Shown here: positions 43,626 to 55,117 of the stretch, one piece after another
Numbering within the stretch: the first letter of the stretch is position 1
Layout: every line of letters begins with the position of its first letter
DNA from: Leptoclinus maculatus
Lineage: Eukaryota; Chordata; Actinopteri; Perciformes; Stichaeidae
Reading direction: 5' to 3'
Assembly (NCBI GenBank): GCA_032191485.1
Contig: JAVDOI010000010.1
Location: 8,425,318-8,489,317, forward strand
DNA: 64,000 nt
The notes under the pieces: model-generated
The model's database searches: none
Seen by the model: the letters and a program-made list of their open reading frames with translations, nothing else
Told to the model about the DNA's origin: nothing
Position numbers and translations under genes: made by a program

Positions 43626-44659
43626 AGAAGGGCCGGCCGCTTTAAGTCAATTGTGTCATTATTGTTTATGAGTTAATTCTAGCAAAATTCTGTAAATTGG
43701 ACCAGATGGGACCTCACTGTGCACATGGAGGCCAGATCTGGGTCAAATGAACCAAGTTAACAGGAAGAGGAATACATTGGATAATAACCATAAAACAGTA
43801 TTCTGGTTGCACCTTTTCTCTGATTTAGATGTAACATAGATTCTCCGTGTTGCCCTTGTAACCCCATTTGTATTTTCCTGAACATCTCCCCAGAGTGCAG
43901 CCACTGAATTGACCTAGAAACCCAACTAAAATACCAACTGCCCAGTCCCAGAGATGATTACATGGAGGTGGTATTCACAATAGAACCCAAGTGTCTTAAT
44001 TCAGCCCAATTACAGCTACGACTGTATATGGGGAAGATGTCAGAGTAAATGTCACCGTACAGTTTTTACGGGTAATTACCTTGCTTCGGTGTGACAAGTG
44101 GGTTATTTGGTGGGAAGGGATTAGAACAGACCATAAGGGTATATACCATACCGGGCCACGCATAATTAAGAACTCTGCTTTAACATGAAATGCCAGTGTT
44201 TGACTACAAGGAATTGCATTTTAATACAGACTAATTTCTGACATTTTGAACCCTTTTTTTTTCTTTTTTTTGTCGGATCATATTGAAGGTGTCAGTGCTG
44301 TATTGCACAAGTATGACAGCAGCAGACATATACACAGAAAGCATCCAAAAGAGACTTGAACTTCTAAGGTTCAGCACAGGGTGAGCTATCTGCAAAGAGA
44401 TAACTTCTCTCAGCCTGTGCTGGAATATATGGACACCATGAGGGTAGATGCCTGACACTCATCATGTTTTAGCAGTTCCCTGCTCCTCATTATTCCAGTC
44501 CGAAAATGCCATACCCTGAGTGTATGTTTTCAGTGCTGGCAGATGGAAAAAAATGATGATTCTATTTCACAGATAGAATCAACCAAAACAGAAAAGAAAA
44601 AAGCCATCGGAAAGCAGAAAGCCTATTTAAATTGATTTCCTCTGTGGAAAAAAAAAGCA
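43626..44659. other. Gene-free stretch
   Basis: I see no gene or clear repeat. Confidence 0.5.
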
Positions 44660-44755
44660 GCTTTAACCACACCTCTATATCCATCTATGACAGATCGCAA
44701 AGTCCCTTGAGGCAGATTTGTGATATTGGGCTATGTAAATTCAATTGACTTGACA
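44660..44755 (+). repeat. LINE-type 3' tail fragment
   Basis: The sequence around 44700-44750 (CCCTTGAGGCAGATTTGTG, then ATATTGGGCTATGTAAAT and an AATTGACTTGAC tail) matches the common 3' end of a fish LINE/SINE family. Only the tail is present, consistent with 5' truncation. Confidence 0.55.
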
Positions 44756-45179
44756 GGCCAGAGTCATGCTGAGTTTACCAAGTGTTACTCAATGCTCTAA
44801 AATGACCTCATCCCCATCTTCTGGTCGAACAAACACCAAATCGAGTCGCCTGGAAGCCTCATCCTTCCTTGAGGCTAAATCTAGACAATGAGTCAACACC
44901 TCATTTCCATGAGCCTACTAGAAATACAGCAGTATATTCTTAGGACTTCCCTCTGTGCCAAATAATGACCACTGGACTTCCTATTAATATAAACTTCAGA
45001 CAGGTGTGGAGGCTATAACTCAAAAAATCTTCATTTCTATTTGGACCTGTGAGCATCATTAACTCACTTGGTGAATTGTATTAGTTGACTTGTTTGCATA
45101 TTTATTGCTATATTTAGGGCTTGAAACAAAGAAGTTCATTTCCGCACAGCAATTTAAATGCAGACGAACTAGAACACAT

Positions 45180-45625
45180 TTGATTTAGTGGAGCAGCCAC
45201 TGCTGGTGACTCGCTCCTCAGAGAATGTGTTCAGCACCACGGACAGCGCCGTGCATCAATACGTGCTCAGTGGACTTTGCACGTGGACTTTGCGGAATTT
45301 GCGGGTGCAGGTTACCAGGTTACAAAGAGTTAAAGCAGGACTAGGAGAGAGACGACAGCTCCTGAAACTTTGAGGTGAACTTTCTTTTTTTTTTTTTTTA
45401 AATGGAGCTCTGAGCACAGCGGGTTGACTTGAGCGTAGTACATTAATTGAGCCACATGATGATCGTCCGATTGGTGTGCTGCAAGATGTACATGCTGCTC
45501 TCTTCCCCCACGGAACCACCGGCGTGCCCCGCCCCCCTCCCCCCGCAGCCCAGACGTCAGCTGCTGGAGAGCGGGCTACCGTGATTTAAATACGGACAGA
45601 GAGGAAAGGTGCCTGTGTGAGAGAC
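45180..45625 (+). promoter_or_regulatory. Putative opsin promoter region
   Basis: This is the CG-richer block immediately upstream of the opsin leader. From 5' to 3' it carries the RE1/NRSE at 45230-45250, an E-box CACGTG at 45280-45285 inside a twice-repeated GTGGACTTTGC, an inverted CCAAT box (ATTGG, 45470-45474), a GC-box-like CCCCGCCCCCC (about 45527-45536), a CRE-like GACGTCA (45553-45559) adjoining an E-box CAGCTG, and a TATA-like ATTTAAATA (45584-45592). The last would place the transcription start near 45615-45625. The motifs are seen; their use is inferred. Confidence 0.6.
45230..45250 (+). promoter_or_regulatory. RE1/NRSE element (REST/NRSF binding site)
   Basis: The 21 bp consist of the left half TTCAGCACC, the two-base linker AC and the right half GGACAGCGCC, which equals the canonical RE1 consensus at every position as I know it. 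REST/NRSF binds such sites with its zinc fingers and recruits repressor complexes that silence neuronal genes in non-neuronal cells. It lies 728 bp before the opsin ATG and about 370 bp before the predicted transcription start, a usual distance for promoter-proximal RE1 sites. No other gene is near. Confidence 0.85.
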
Positions 45626-45913
45626 AGGAGCGTCTCTGGAAAGAGTGAGAGTGTGACATACAGTGGAGCAAAGACCAAACCAAAAGTGTTTCTTTTTCGT
45701 TTTTTTTTCTTTACATTTCTAACAGCCCCCCCTCTCTCCCTGAACTGAACAAAGTTTTGACATCCTCACAAACACGCGTTTTATTGTCCCACATTCCTTC
45801 GGCTCTGCTTTTTTTTCTCCACTTGACATTTCTTACAGCAACAAGTGTTTCTGGCTACCAGCGACCGGTTTTCTTTACATTGTTTTTTTTTCCACACACA
45901 CAAAAAGAGAAAC

Positions 45914-45931
45914 ATGTCAACGACATATTAG
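45914..45931 (+). CDS. Five-codon upstream ORF in the opsin 5' leader
   Basis: The only ATG I find between the predicted transcription start and the opsin start codon opens ATG-TCA-ACG-ACA-TAT-TAG (MSTTY). It ends 46 bases before the opsin ATG and lies in a different frame. Its context is ACA before ATG (A at -3) and T at +4, acceptable for initiation. Short uORFs of this kind usually reduce or condition translation of the main frame. Whether it is used depends on the true transcript start and on the leader not being spliced. Confidence 0.45.
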   Translation: MSTTY

Positions 45932-45977
45932 CTGCCGTTCTGTGCGCCGCGGCCACCCAGTGTGCCACCGGACCGCG

Positions 45978-46350
45978 ATGATCGTGTCCAACGTGAGCCT
46001 GAGCGGCTGCGCAGGGGTCAACAGTGCTCTGTGTGCCGCAGCCGGGGAAGGGCACCTGAGGGGAGGCTCATACCGGGCCACCCTCACCCCGACAGGGAAC
46101 CTGGTCGTGGCTGTGTGCCTGGGCTTCATCGGCACTTTGGGACTAATGAACAACTTGCTGGTGCTCGTGCTCTTCTGCCGCTACAAGATGCTGCGGTCGC
46201 CCATCAACCTGCTCCTGATTAACATTTCCATCAGCGACCTGCTGGTGTGCGTATTGGGGACACCGTTCAGCTTCGCCGCCAGCACTCAGGGAAGGTGGCT
46301 CATAGGAGAAGGCGGATGCGTGTGGTACGGCTTTGCCAACTCCCTCTTTG
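45978..46350 (+). CDS. TMT opsin (non-visual, encephalopsin-related), exon 1
   Basis: This exon encodes residues 1-124 and the first base of codon 125 of a ciliary-type non-visual opsin of the teleost multiple tissue (TMT) group, a retinal-binding light-sensing GPCR. The start ATG (45978, G at -3) is the first in-frame ATG. The N-terminus has a glycosylation sequon (NVS, residues 5-7). TM1 is about residues 41-66 with Asn59, TM2 about 74-99 with Asp87 (bovine Asp83). Cys114 corresponds to the disulphide Cys110. Position 113, the visual-pigment counterion, is Tyr117. The exon ends CTCTTTG followed by the donor GTGAGT, giving a phase 1 intron. The family is called from the N-terminus and the TM1-TM3 pattern; which TMT paralogue it is remains unresolved, and OPN3 is the nearest alternative. 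Confidence 0.9.
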
Positions 46351-48375
46351 GTGAGTAGAAATGCGGAACCTAGGAGGTGATGATCATACGTTTTGATTGT
46401 TACATTTGTAGATTATTGTATTTAAAAAAAAAAAAAAAATGTATTTCAGATGTGGTTGTGAGGGATGGTGCGTTGTATGGATGGATCATTCCCGGAGCAC
46501 TGCGCTTGTCACAGTACATGATGTTAAGCTTAATTTCTAAAGTCAAAATTAAGGATTTAGAAAAATGACGGGGAAAAAACATTTGAAAAAATGTTTCCTT
46601 ATCATGCCTGTTGCGATGTGCACGCTGCGTCTTTATGGTCTCATTAAACTTTCAGAGAAACGCATGAAAATCATTGATTTTGAACAACAGATTCGGGAAC
46701 ATCAAACCTATTATTCAGTCAACTGATTAGGCTTTTATCTCTCTGCATACTTGAACAATGTCTTTTCATCCCCTCAAGCTTTCTCTTGATTTTGGATGTG
46801 CTCATCGTGCAGTCGGTCATTACAGAGATCGGTAAGGTCTTGGTAAAGGCGCGGAGTGTCTTTTTATCTGTTTGCGAAACAACGTACGAGGTTCAGTGTA
46901 GGCTATATAGCGATGTTGCGGATCACATACTTACAGCGATCCCGTGATAAATCATGCACATGTGCTGGTTTTGTCCAAGTGACGAGTTGTAAAAAAAAAA
47001 AAATAATCCTCTTGTGTGGCTCTTCATGGTGTGGTACAGGTCATTATTTCCGGTTGGGGCTGTATGACCGACTGTTGAATCCTTTCCAACTACACGTGCA
47101 TGCATTTTCATGGCATACAATTGCTGGGGGTATTTAGGGAAGCACATTTTGTACTTAGCGCTCCTCTCAATTAGTCATTTGTTCAAAATATAGGAGCTCT
47201 GACTGTCAGTGTGATTTGTCTGCTGCACGTATACTGTAAATGAAGCAATGTGCAGCCTGCTATTAAATGACCGCTAAACGCTTGTTACCATAGTTGAGTG
47301 TCTGTGCCCGAGAGAAGGGAAGCCTCATCACTGTTCATTTAGTCCGTCTGTGGGGACACGGCCTCAGTCCACGAGCAGGCGATGGCAGGTGCCTAAGCAG
47401 CATTCGTTGCAGAATAAAATCACCCGGGGAACATCTGTAATGAGGGAGGGGACTCTGGTGGTCTACATTGGCTCAGGAGTGCTGATTTTGATGCAAATGG
47501 GGCACAATGATGCAACTGAGAATAAGGCACTCACTCTTTCAGCTGGAATGCTGAGGGGGGAGCTTTGTGTCCATTTTTGGAAGGCCCAGGGTGCTACGTA
47601 AAAGTTGCAAATAAGGATTTTTTTTATTAAAGGAAAATTAATCAAATTAGTAGTTTGGATGGAATAAGTTTGATGCTAAACTCAAAAGAAGACCAATTTG
47701 CAGATTGAATGCTTTAAACAAAATGCTCTTCTATCATCAGGAGCAATCGGCCCGATGCCTGATTTAAAGTTATTTAATGAACAGGCTTTCTTGTTAGTCC
47801 CATTAAGTGCTTTAAAGCTTTCCAAGGCATCAAACACCTTTGAAGGCCAGGCAGCGAACATGTTACATTTGCTCTGCTGTATATTCCAGATTCGATCAAA
47901 GTGCTTTTTTTGAAGAGTATTTTGTCAAATCATGATTTCAAACTAACCACTTTTAATAATTGTTGCAGAATTTCAGACGGAAAAAAAAGACAGACAGGAA
48001 AAGAGATGTAGTTGGTATTTTGACTTCAAAATTCATCGTCATAGTCATTGTTTGGTTGCAGTCAGATTCATAAGCCCTCAGAGTTCTCCCTGTTCATACT
48101 GAACAGCATGCTTGACTGAGATCTGATGTCAAACAATTCAATCTATATGCATATCATATAAATTTCACTGCATCAGAAGTGGTTCTATTTGTATAGATAG
48201 TCAAATAACTGACAACAGACAGCACATTTTAATAATCTCTCATGCTGTCATTACTTTGATGGTTTGTTATAGCAATACATCCCACATGAATGAAACAGGC
48301 ACTGGTATCCATGGTCAGCTTCTTTTAAAATGAATTCCTAAAGTTCATTGGTCATTGGAATGAAAATATGCCAAC

Positions 48376-49023
48376 TGTTACGTCCCTGTTCGGTTTGTCC
48401 AGGGGAGGATTAGGGACGAACATAAAAACAACCCAAATGAGAAACGAAATAGCCCATGTACCGTAAACAATATTTATTATGCTCATTTAAAGGGGAGTGA
48501 GTCTCAACACAAGATTGGGAGAGGATGGGACAGGTGTGGTCGTGCCAAACTATTGAAACCAATATAACAACTGGGCCTAACTAACTAACCTCTGAAATCA
48601 ACAAACAAAATGGCTTCTCTAATTTATCTACATGTGCTCGACCAAAACCCAAATACAGATGAGGCACCGACCAATAAGCCTAGTGTATCTAGACACAGAG
48701 AATCTACTACGCGTGTGCCAATGTACAGGGTACCCCAGACTCACCTACTGTCCGCAACCTCTCACCACAAACTCTAACACGTTCAGTTATCAGCATAGAC
48801 AGGAAAAACAATATGGAGAGAAGTGCCCCCGAACTCTGAGGCTTCCTGCTTTTTATCTGCGGCTCTCCCTCTGCCGATTGGCCAGCCTGCAGCTGGTGCC
48901 ATCCCCAGAGCAGCACGACCGGCCCCCACAGGTGGAATCTAATCAGTTGATTGACCGGTTAGGAATATGTGCGAGAGAGAGAGAGAAAGAAGGGCAGGAG
49001 GGGAGAAAGCACAACACGTAACA
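48376..49023 (-). mobile_element. Solo LTR of a retrotransposon, antisense in opsin intron 1
   Basis: The 648-bp element starts TGTTACG and ends CGTAACA, so it has TG...CA ends with a short inverted repeat TGTTACGT/ACGTAACA. It is flanked on both sides by the 5-bp direct repeat CCAAC (48371-48375 and 49024-49028), a target-site duplication. On the minus strand the order of signals fits an LTR: a CCAAT box (CCAAT from 48881 to 48877), about 20 bp later a TATA-like GATAAAA (48857 to 48851), and an AATAAA (48478 to 48473) near the far end. No internal domain is present, so it most likely arose by LTR-LTR recombination. Superfamily is not resolved; 5-bp duplications occur in several. Confidence 0.85.
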
Positions 49024-49841
49024 CCAACTTTGTAAATGGCTTTAACAGGATAGAAATACGGTATCTTATGAAATATTTTGAGCTTTTCAGAAATAGAGAC
49101 CTCCACCTGCCGTTACAACTGCACAGTGACTGTGCACAGTGACTGCACATTGCACGCTGGATGTCCGCAGTCAGCAGCCGTAGCTTTCGTCTGAAGTTTG
49201 TATAAAGGGCTCATGAATCCTACACAAAAGGTTACCTCTCACTCACTTCACTGCATCTAATTGTTGTTTAAAGCCTTGCTTAAAGTAGAGCACCTTTTGG
49301 TATCCATGCACCCACAATCATAGTACACAAACTAAGCATCAGGGCTTCAGCATTTTGGCCTTATCTACAGTTTGAATATCACCTGTTGAGCCATCTCCAA
49401 CTGATGTAAAAGTGACAGTTCACTCCAAAATCAAAAACACATATTTTTCTTCTTCTTACCTGTAGTGCTATTTATCAATCTAGAATGGTTTGGTGTGTGT
49501 TGTAGAGTGTTGGAGATATTGTCCTTCGAGATGTCGGTCTTCTCTCCAATATAATGATGGCACTAGATGGCTAGACCACGACCACGAACCGTTTCATGTT
49601 CATAGGGACTATTTCCTTTAAAACAACTCAACCTCAAGTAACTGGGAAGTATAGTTGTGGTATAGTTTTGCATTTCTGTAATTGTTGTGTCTCTTTCAGT
49701 GACAGCCCAGCAGGGCTCCTGACCCCTTGGGCCCCCCTAGGCCTGTGTCTGTTAGGCCAGTTAAGTAATCCATGGAGCAAAGGAAATAAATAAACACTTT
49801 GACATTACAATCAGATAGTCAGATGAATGCAGCATACAAGT

Positions 49842-49858
49842 CCCCCCCCCCCCCCCCC
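49842..49858. repeat. Poly-C tract (17 C)
   Basis: An uninterrupted C run within intron 1. Confidence 0.95.
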
Positions 49859-52254
49859 GTTGCTTTCCTTGATCTACTGCTACAATTTTCACACAGTATC
49901 TTCAACTTAACTGAATTTAATTTTCCTTTACTTAAGAGCGTCTTGAAAATGTCATACTTTTAAATTGAAAACAGACTCACAAAAGCTACTTCCACTTCCT
50001 CTGGGATAAGTTGGCAATTTCCAAAACAGGATTACTTTATTTCAGTCACATGGCGGAAAATAAAGTGAAGGTTTCTCAGTATCTGGATGTACTCTGATTG
50101 TATCCCTTGTCTCGTTAACCCTAGTGTTATGTCGAGATTTAGCACCATCTGAAGATGAACACCGACATCCACAAGGAGCCAATTTATTAAACTCTGTCTG
50201 ACAGGACTTTGGCTTCTACCAGCTAAACCAGAGCAGGAGGAGGAGAAAGAGTGAGAGTGTGCGTGTGTGAACAAGAGATGGAGACCGAGTGAGAGAGAAA
50301 GAGAAAGGGAGATAGAGAAAGAGAGCGATGCCTCGAAGACATCATTAGAACCTCCATTGGTTATGGAGGAGTAATTCCTCAATGGGCTCATAAAAGCAGA
50401 GTCGAAGAAAGAGTAAGGGCGGGTCATGGAAAGGAAAAGAGACATTGATTATTGAAATAAATAATGCTGGGTGCAGCTATGACAAAGTGAAAGTGTCAGT
50501 CTTCACCAAATCTATATAAAGCTTTTCTGAATGATCGATGTTCCTTCAAATTAGAGGGTATAACTCACAAATGACAAAAGACAGTTAGCTTGGTGTCGGG
50601 ACATTGTATTCCTGCTCCCTCATGACATTGCTTCAAACTTTTTGCTTTTAGCACATGACTTCTCAGATATTTGAATGACTGAACAAATGCCGATCCACTG
50701 CTTTGACTTCATGCCAAGAGCACAAACTGAAGACAATTTGTGCAGACGCGTGCGTGTGTGTGTGTGTGTGTGTGTGTGCACCAATACAACTCACCCTGTA
50801 CTTTTTCCTATGCCGTCAGCCTCCTGGCATCCATTTAGCCGCTTCACCTCTTCTGCCCGCCTCTTTGCATTTTCCTCACTATCTCACTGAACTTTTATTG
50901 TCTTCTCATAATATGGAAGAAACAGGAGAAGATCTTTATTCTGTCTTTATTTGACATCGGGTCTACGTGTTCCTGCACACTGTTGGCTGCCTCCTCCTGC
51001 CTCAAGTGGACTTTGCACACAGTCAGTGGATTAACCTCGCACTGCTGGGCCCCACTCGCTGCATACTTAAGTTAGATTACCCTCCTGCAGGAACGCTCAC
51101 ACACGACCTCAGCGCAGATGTGGGCACAGAAATGGATGAACAAATACAAGGGAGAGGAAATGTGCATCATGCAGGCACAGGCAACACCTGGCCTGTTTGA
51201 TGTTGATTTGTTGCGACGGTAAGAAGAAGTCTCAGTGGGGGCAAAGCAAGCAGAACAATGCTGCTCCACCATAAAGGTCAGAGTGAGCAGGCCAGCTAAT
51301 GAGTCAGAGTAATTAATAGTCTTAGAGCAGAGACAAGAATATGTTGTGGGTGATGGGTGTCTGGTTTGAGTCGGACATCAGTGTGAATGATCATCTTAGT
51401 ACGTGTGGATAGTACTTTCCAAAGCAGTCATCCTTGCCGTTGGTGTTGTCACAGTGGTTCTGTATACCTGTGATGACTGAGGGAAAAGACCCTGGGATTC
51501 ATAGAGATAACACAGCTTCATTTGATCCTGTGTTTTTCATTCAAACTGTCTTTTCTTGGATGTACGGTATCAGACAAGTTATACCGATCAGGATGCTTTC
51601 AAACAGACGGAAACAGTGATTGAACATCACAGAGACAGCAGAGCAAAGATGTTCCTTTTTTTTTTCCAATTTCAGACGTTATCAGATCATAATATTTTTC
51701 ATTTTAGAATATTGGATTCAGCTGGTGCCTTTGATGCTGCCTGAGGACTAGAAGATGGATGGAAGGTGATGTGTGATTTTAAATGGTACGAAGCTGTAAA
51801 GTTGTTCGGGTGTCTTTCCCTATATTACATTGCCTCGAATAAAGACTTGTCACCCATTCACTATGTAACAAGGAAAATAAGAGGGTGGACATGTAATGGG
51901 ATTAGCTCATATCAAGTGATAATCAAGTTTTCAAATCAAAGGTGATAAATCATAATCGACAACATTTATGCAGAGCCTAATGGCAAAAGGTTGTTGTCAA
52001 TTGGCGCAGCGACGATGATTGACAGAATTACATTTGTATGCCTCTGTGCGTGCGTCTTTGAGGAGAGATGCTAATTTGCTTTTGCAGTTTTGAGAAAGTG
52101 TGATTTGATTTGGCTCCGTTTATACTAGATCTTATCGGTCTGTCATCTCGAAGAAGAGCTACACCACATGCTCCCAATGTGGGTTTTAGGATGGAACTTG
52201 CTTATATTTTATCCATCAGGAAATCTAGGGGTGTATTATCTTGCTCACATCATT

Positions 52255-52480
52255 AGTGACGCACCAATCCGATCCACTAGAAAGGATCGGTGGATCCGAT
52301 ACTAACCTTATTAAGTGGTTCCAGTATTGGCCAGATGTGGCCGATCCACACTAAATTCGTTTTCTTTGTCAATATCACTTACAAATTGAGTGTTGCTGCA
52401 GTTACAGTCATACTGATCAAACAGAAACACAAGAAGGCTGTGTTGACTTTGTAACGTTGCAGTGACGGAGCTAATAAAAG
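52255..52480. repeat. hAT-like non-autonomous repeat fragment
   Basis: TGACGCACCAATCCGATCC followed by GGATCGGTGGATCCGATAC and later GGCCGATCC has the GCACCGATCCGAT signature of abundant fish hAT-type repeats. Only one end is clear, so the boundaries are approximate. A short ATG frame follows at about 52520 without a recognisable domain. Confidence 0.4.
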
Positions 52481-53123
52481 CTAACAAAGAGCTAAGCAGT
52501 TTGTACAGAAAAAGCAACATGAGCGCAATATCTGGAGGCTACAGACAAGCATGCCGGGCTGTGCCAAAGAGACTCAGTCAGGGGTACGTGCAGTGGGTTC
52601 AATGTATTTGCACACAGACAAACATTCTGCAGAACCATCATCTTCAATCACAGAGCTGGATTTGTTTACATCCTGTTTTACTGGCTATAACTTTTTTCCC
52701 CCCCTCCTACATTTCCTCTCAAATCCTCACCTTTTCTCTTCATCCATTGATCGTGCTGGGTAGCCATGGCATTGGCACCTTGAAAGGCCTGGATCGCCTA
52801 CTTAAAAGAGAGTCCAGCTCAGCTTCGCTTCATTGCAGCTGAAAATCAATGGGCATGAAGCACTGCCTCGTGGCTCATAATGGCTTGGAACCAAATAGCA
52901 AACGGGATAAAAGACTGAGGGGTCAACATGAACACTGAGTCATTGAGCTCCAGGTTCTTGCTGCCGTGCCTTTGACATACTGAGAAAGAAAAGGCAAAGA
53001 GAATGAAAGATAAGAAAGCTTCTCAAAATATTCTGTTGTGTTTCACCGCATTGCTTCTGTCATGCAGAGACACTACAGGTATTGCAGCTGTTTATGATTT
53101 ACAGCAGTGTGTATCTGCTGCAT

Positions 53124-55117
53124 ATGGAAGCCCATGTCCGCCAGCAAAAGATTTAATAAATCCACCCCAAAAAAAAACAGATTTTTTATTTAATTTTTTT
53201 CCTTTTTTTCTGCCAGCAAAAAAAACAAAACCAGATGTTTCCAGTTGCTGTCTATTGAAGGTCGCCACCTCAGCCACATTGGTTTTATTCTTCCTACTCC
53301 AGAGCTGCTTCTTGCTTAAAATTCTATTCAAGGGTGCGTTTGCTCAGTACAATCCATGTGAAACATCAAGCAATTGAAGTATTTCATGTGTTGTAAAGCC
53401 ACGTTTAAAGAAGTCTTCAATGTACTCACAATCCATGTATATGTCAAATGTAGAGTAACCTATGAAGAGCTGCTTCTATGACTGTTGTGTTAAAGTATCT
53501 CATAATTTTGACTTTCTATAGCAACTGGAAACATCTGGTCAGTGTTATGGTTACAGATGGATGCACCAAAAGTGTTGGTGCATTTTTATTAATTTTTTTG
53601 CTGGCGGAAAAAAAGTAAATAAATAAATAAATAAATAATCAGTTTTTATTTTTTTTTTACTTTTTTTCCACCAGCAAAAAACCCCAAATAATTGTAATTT
53701 TTTTTGGTGGATTATCTTTTTTTTAGTGACCTTTTCTTTCTTTTTCTTTTTTTTTCATAATGTCCTTTGGTTTAATTGTAAACAATGAAGCTCCTTTTTA
53801 TGGAAGCCCATTTCCGCCAGCAAAAAAAAAAAAAAATATCACTAAAAAAATAAAATAAAAAATAAGATCAACTTAAAAAAGAAAAAAAAAGAGTAACAAA
53901 AAAAAAAAAAAAATGTAATTCACAAAATAAGTAATTCATTTTACTTTTTTTCCTACAGCAAAAAGAAAAAAAAAAAAAAAAAGAAATTGGTGCATCCATC
54001 TGTAACCATAACACTGACCCGATTTTTCCAGTTGCTATAGGAAGTCGAAATTATGAGATACTTTAACACAACAGTCATAGAAGCAGCTCTTCATAGGTTA
54101 CTCTACATTTGACATATAAATGGATTGTGAGTACATTGAAGACTTCTTTAAACGTGGCTTTACAACACATGAAATACAGATGATGTTTCACATGGATTGT
54201 ACTGAGCAAATGCACCCTTGAATAGAATGTTAAGCAAGAAGCTATGGATACTATGGAAGCCCATTCCCACCAGCAAAAAAAAAAAAAAAAAGATCAAAAA
54301 AAAATAAATAAATGAAAATAAATAAATAGTAACTTCAAAAAAAAAAATCCACCCACAAAAGAAATAATAATAATATTTTTTTTTTTACTTTTTTCCACCA
54401 GCAAAAAAAAAAAAACTTTTGGTGGATCCATCTGTAACCATAACACTGACCAGATTTTTCCAGTTGCTATAGAAAGTCGAAATTATGAGATACTTTAACA
54501 CAACAGTCATAGAAGCAGCTATGTATGGAAGCCCATTCCCGCTAGCAAAAAAAAAAAAAAAATAGTAACTAAAAAAAAAAAAAAAAAATGTAATTCACAA
54601 AAAAAAAAGATATAATTAATTCACAAAAAAAGAAAAAGAAATTAATTCACAAAAAAATATATACATATACATTTTTTACTTTTTCTCTGTCAGCAAAAAA
54701 GAAAAAAAAAAAGATGTAAAGCCACGTTTTAAAGAAGTCTTCAATGTACTCACAATCCATTTATATGTCAAATGTAGAGTAACCTATGAAGAGCTGCTTC
54801 TATGACTGTTGTGTTACAGTATCTCATAATTTCGACTTTCTATAGCAACTGTAAAAATCTGGTCAGTGTTATGGTTACAGATGGATGCACCAACATTTTT
54901 TTTTTTTTTTTTTTTGTTGGTGGAAAAAAAGTAAATAAAAAAAAAAAAAATTATTAGAATTATTGTTATTATTTTGTGGGTGGATTTTCTTTTCTTTTTT
55001 TTTTTTGTGAATTACATTTTTTTTTTTTTTGAAGTTAATATTTTTTTTTTTTAGTGATCTTATTTTTATTTTTTTTGTGATCTTTTTTTTTTTTTGCTGG
55101 CAGGAATGGGCTTCCAT
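53124..55117. repeat. Nested inverted-repeat (foldback-like) complex in opsin intron 1
   Basis: A unit A (264 bp, 53307-53570, from GCTTCTTGCTTA to GGATGCACCAA) recurs as its reverse complement at 53987-54242 after a 416-bp spacer. It recurs again as a shorter reverse-complement copy at 54419-54520, and as a shorter forward copy at 54715-54893. A second motif B, ATGGAAGCCCAT followed by a CCxGC(C/T)AGC-A(n) block, begins at 53124, 53800, 54253 and 54525, with a reverse copy ending at 55117. Poly-A and poly-T runs and a TTTACTTTTTTCCACCAGC motif fill the spacers. The copies differ at few positions. No transposase is present. Asn/Lys-rich open frames inside are artefacts. It resembles a foldback or MITE cluster, but the family is not recognised. 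Confidence 0.85.

Noticed and set aside
45942..45977. Upstream extension of the opsin frame to a GTG
   Set aside because: Eukaryotic initiation at GTG is unlikely, and the first in-frame ATG at 45978 has an adequate context.
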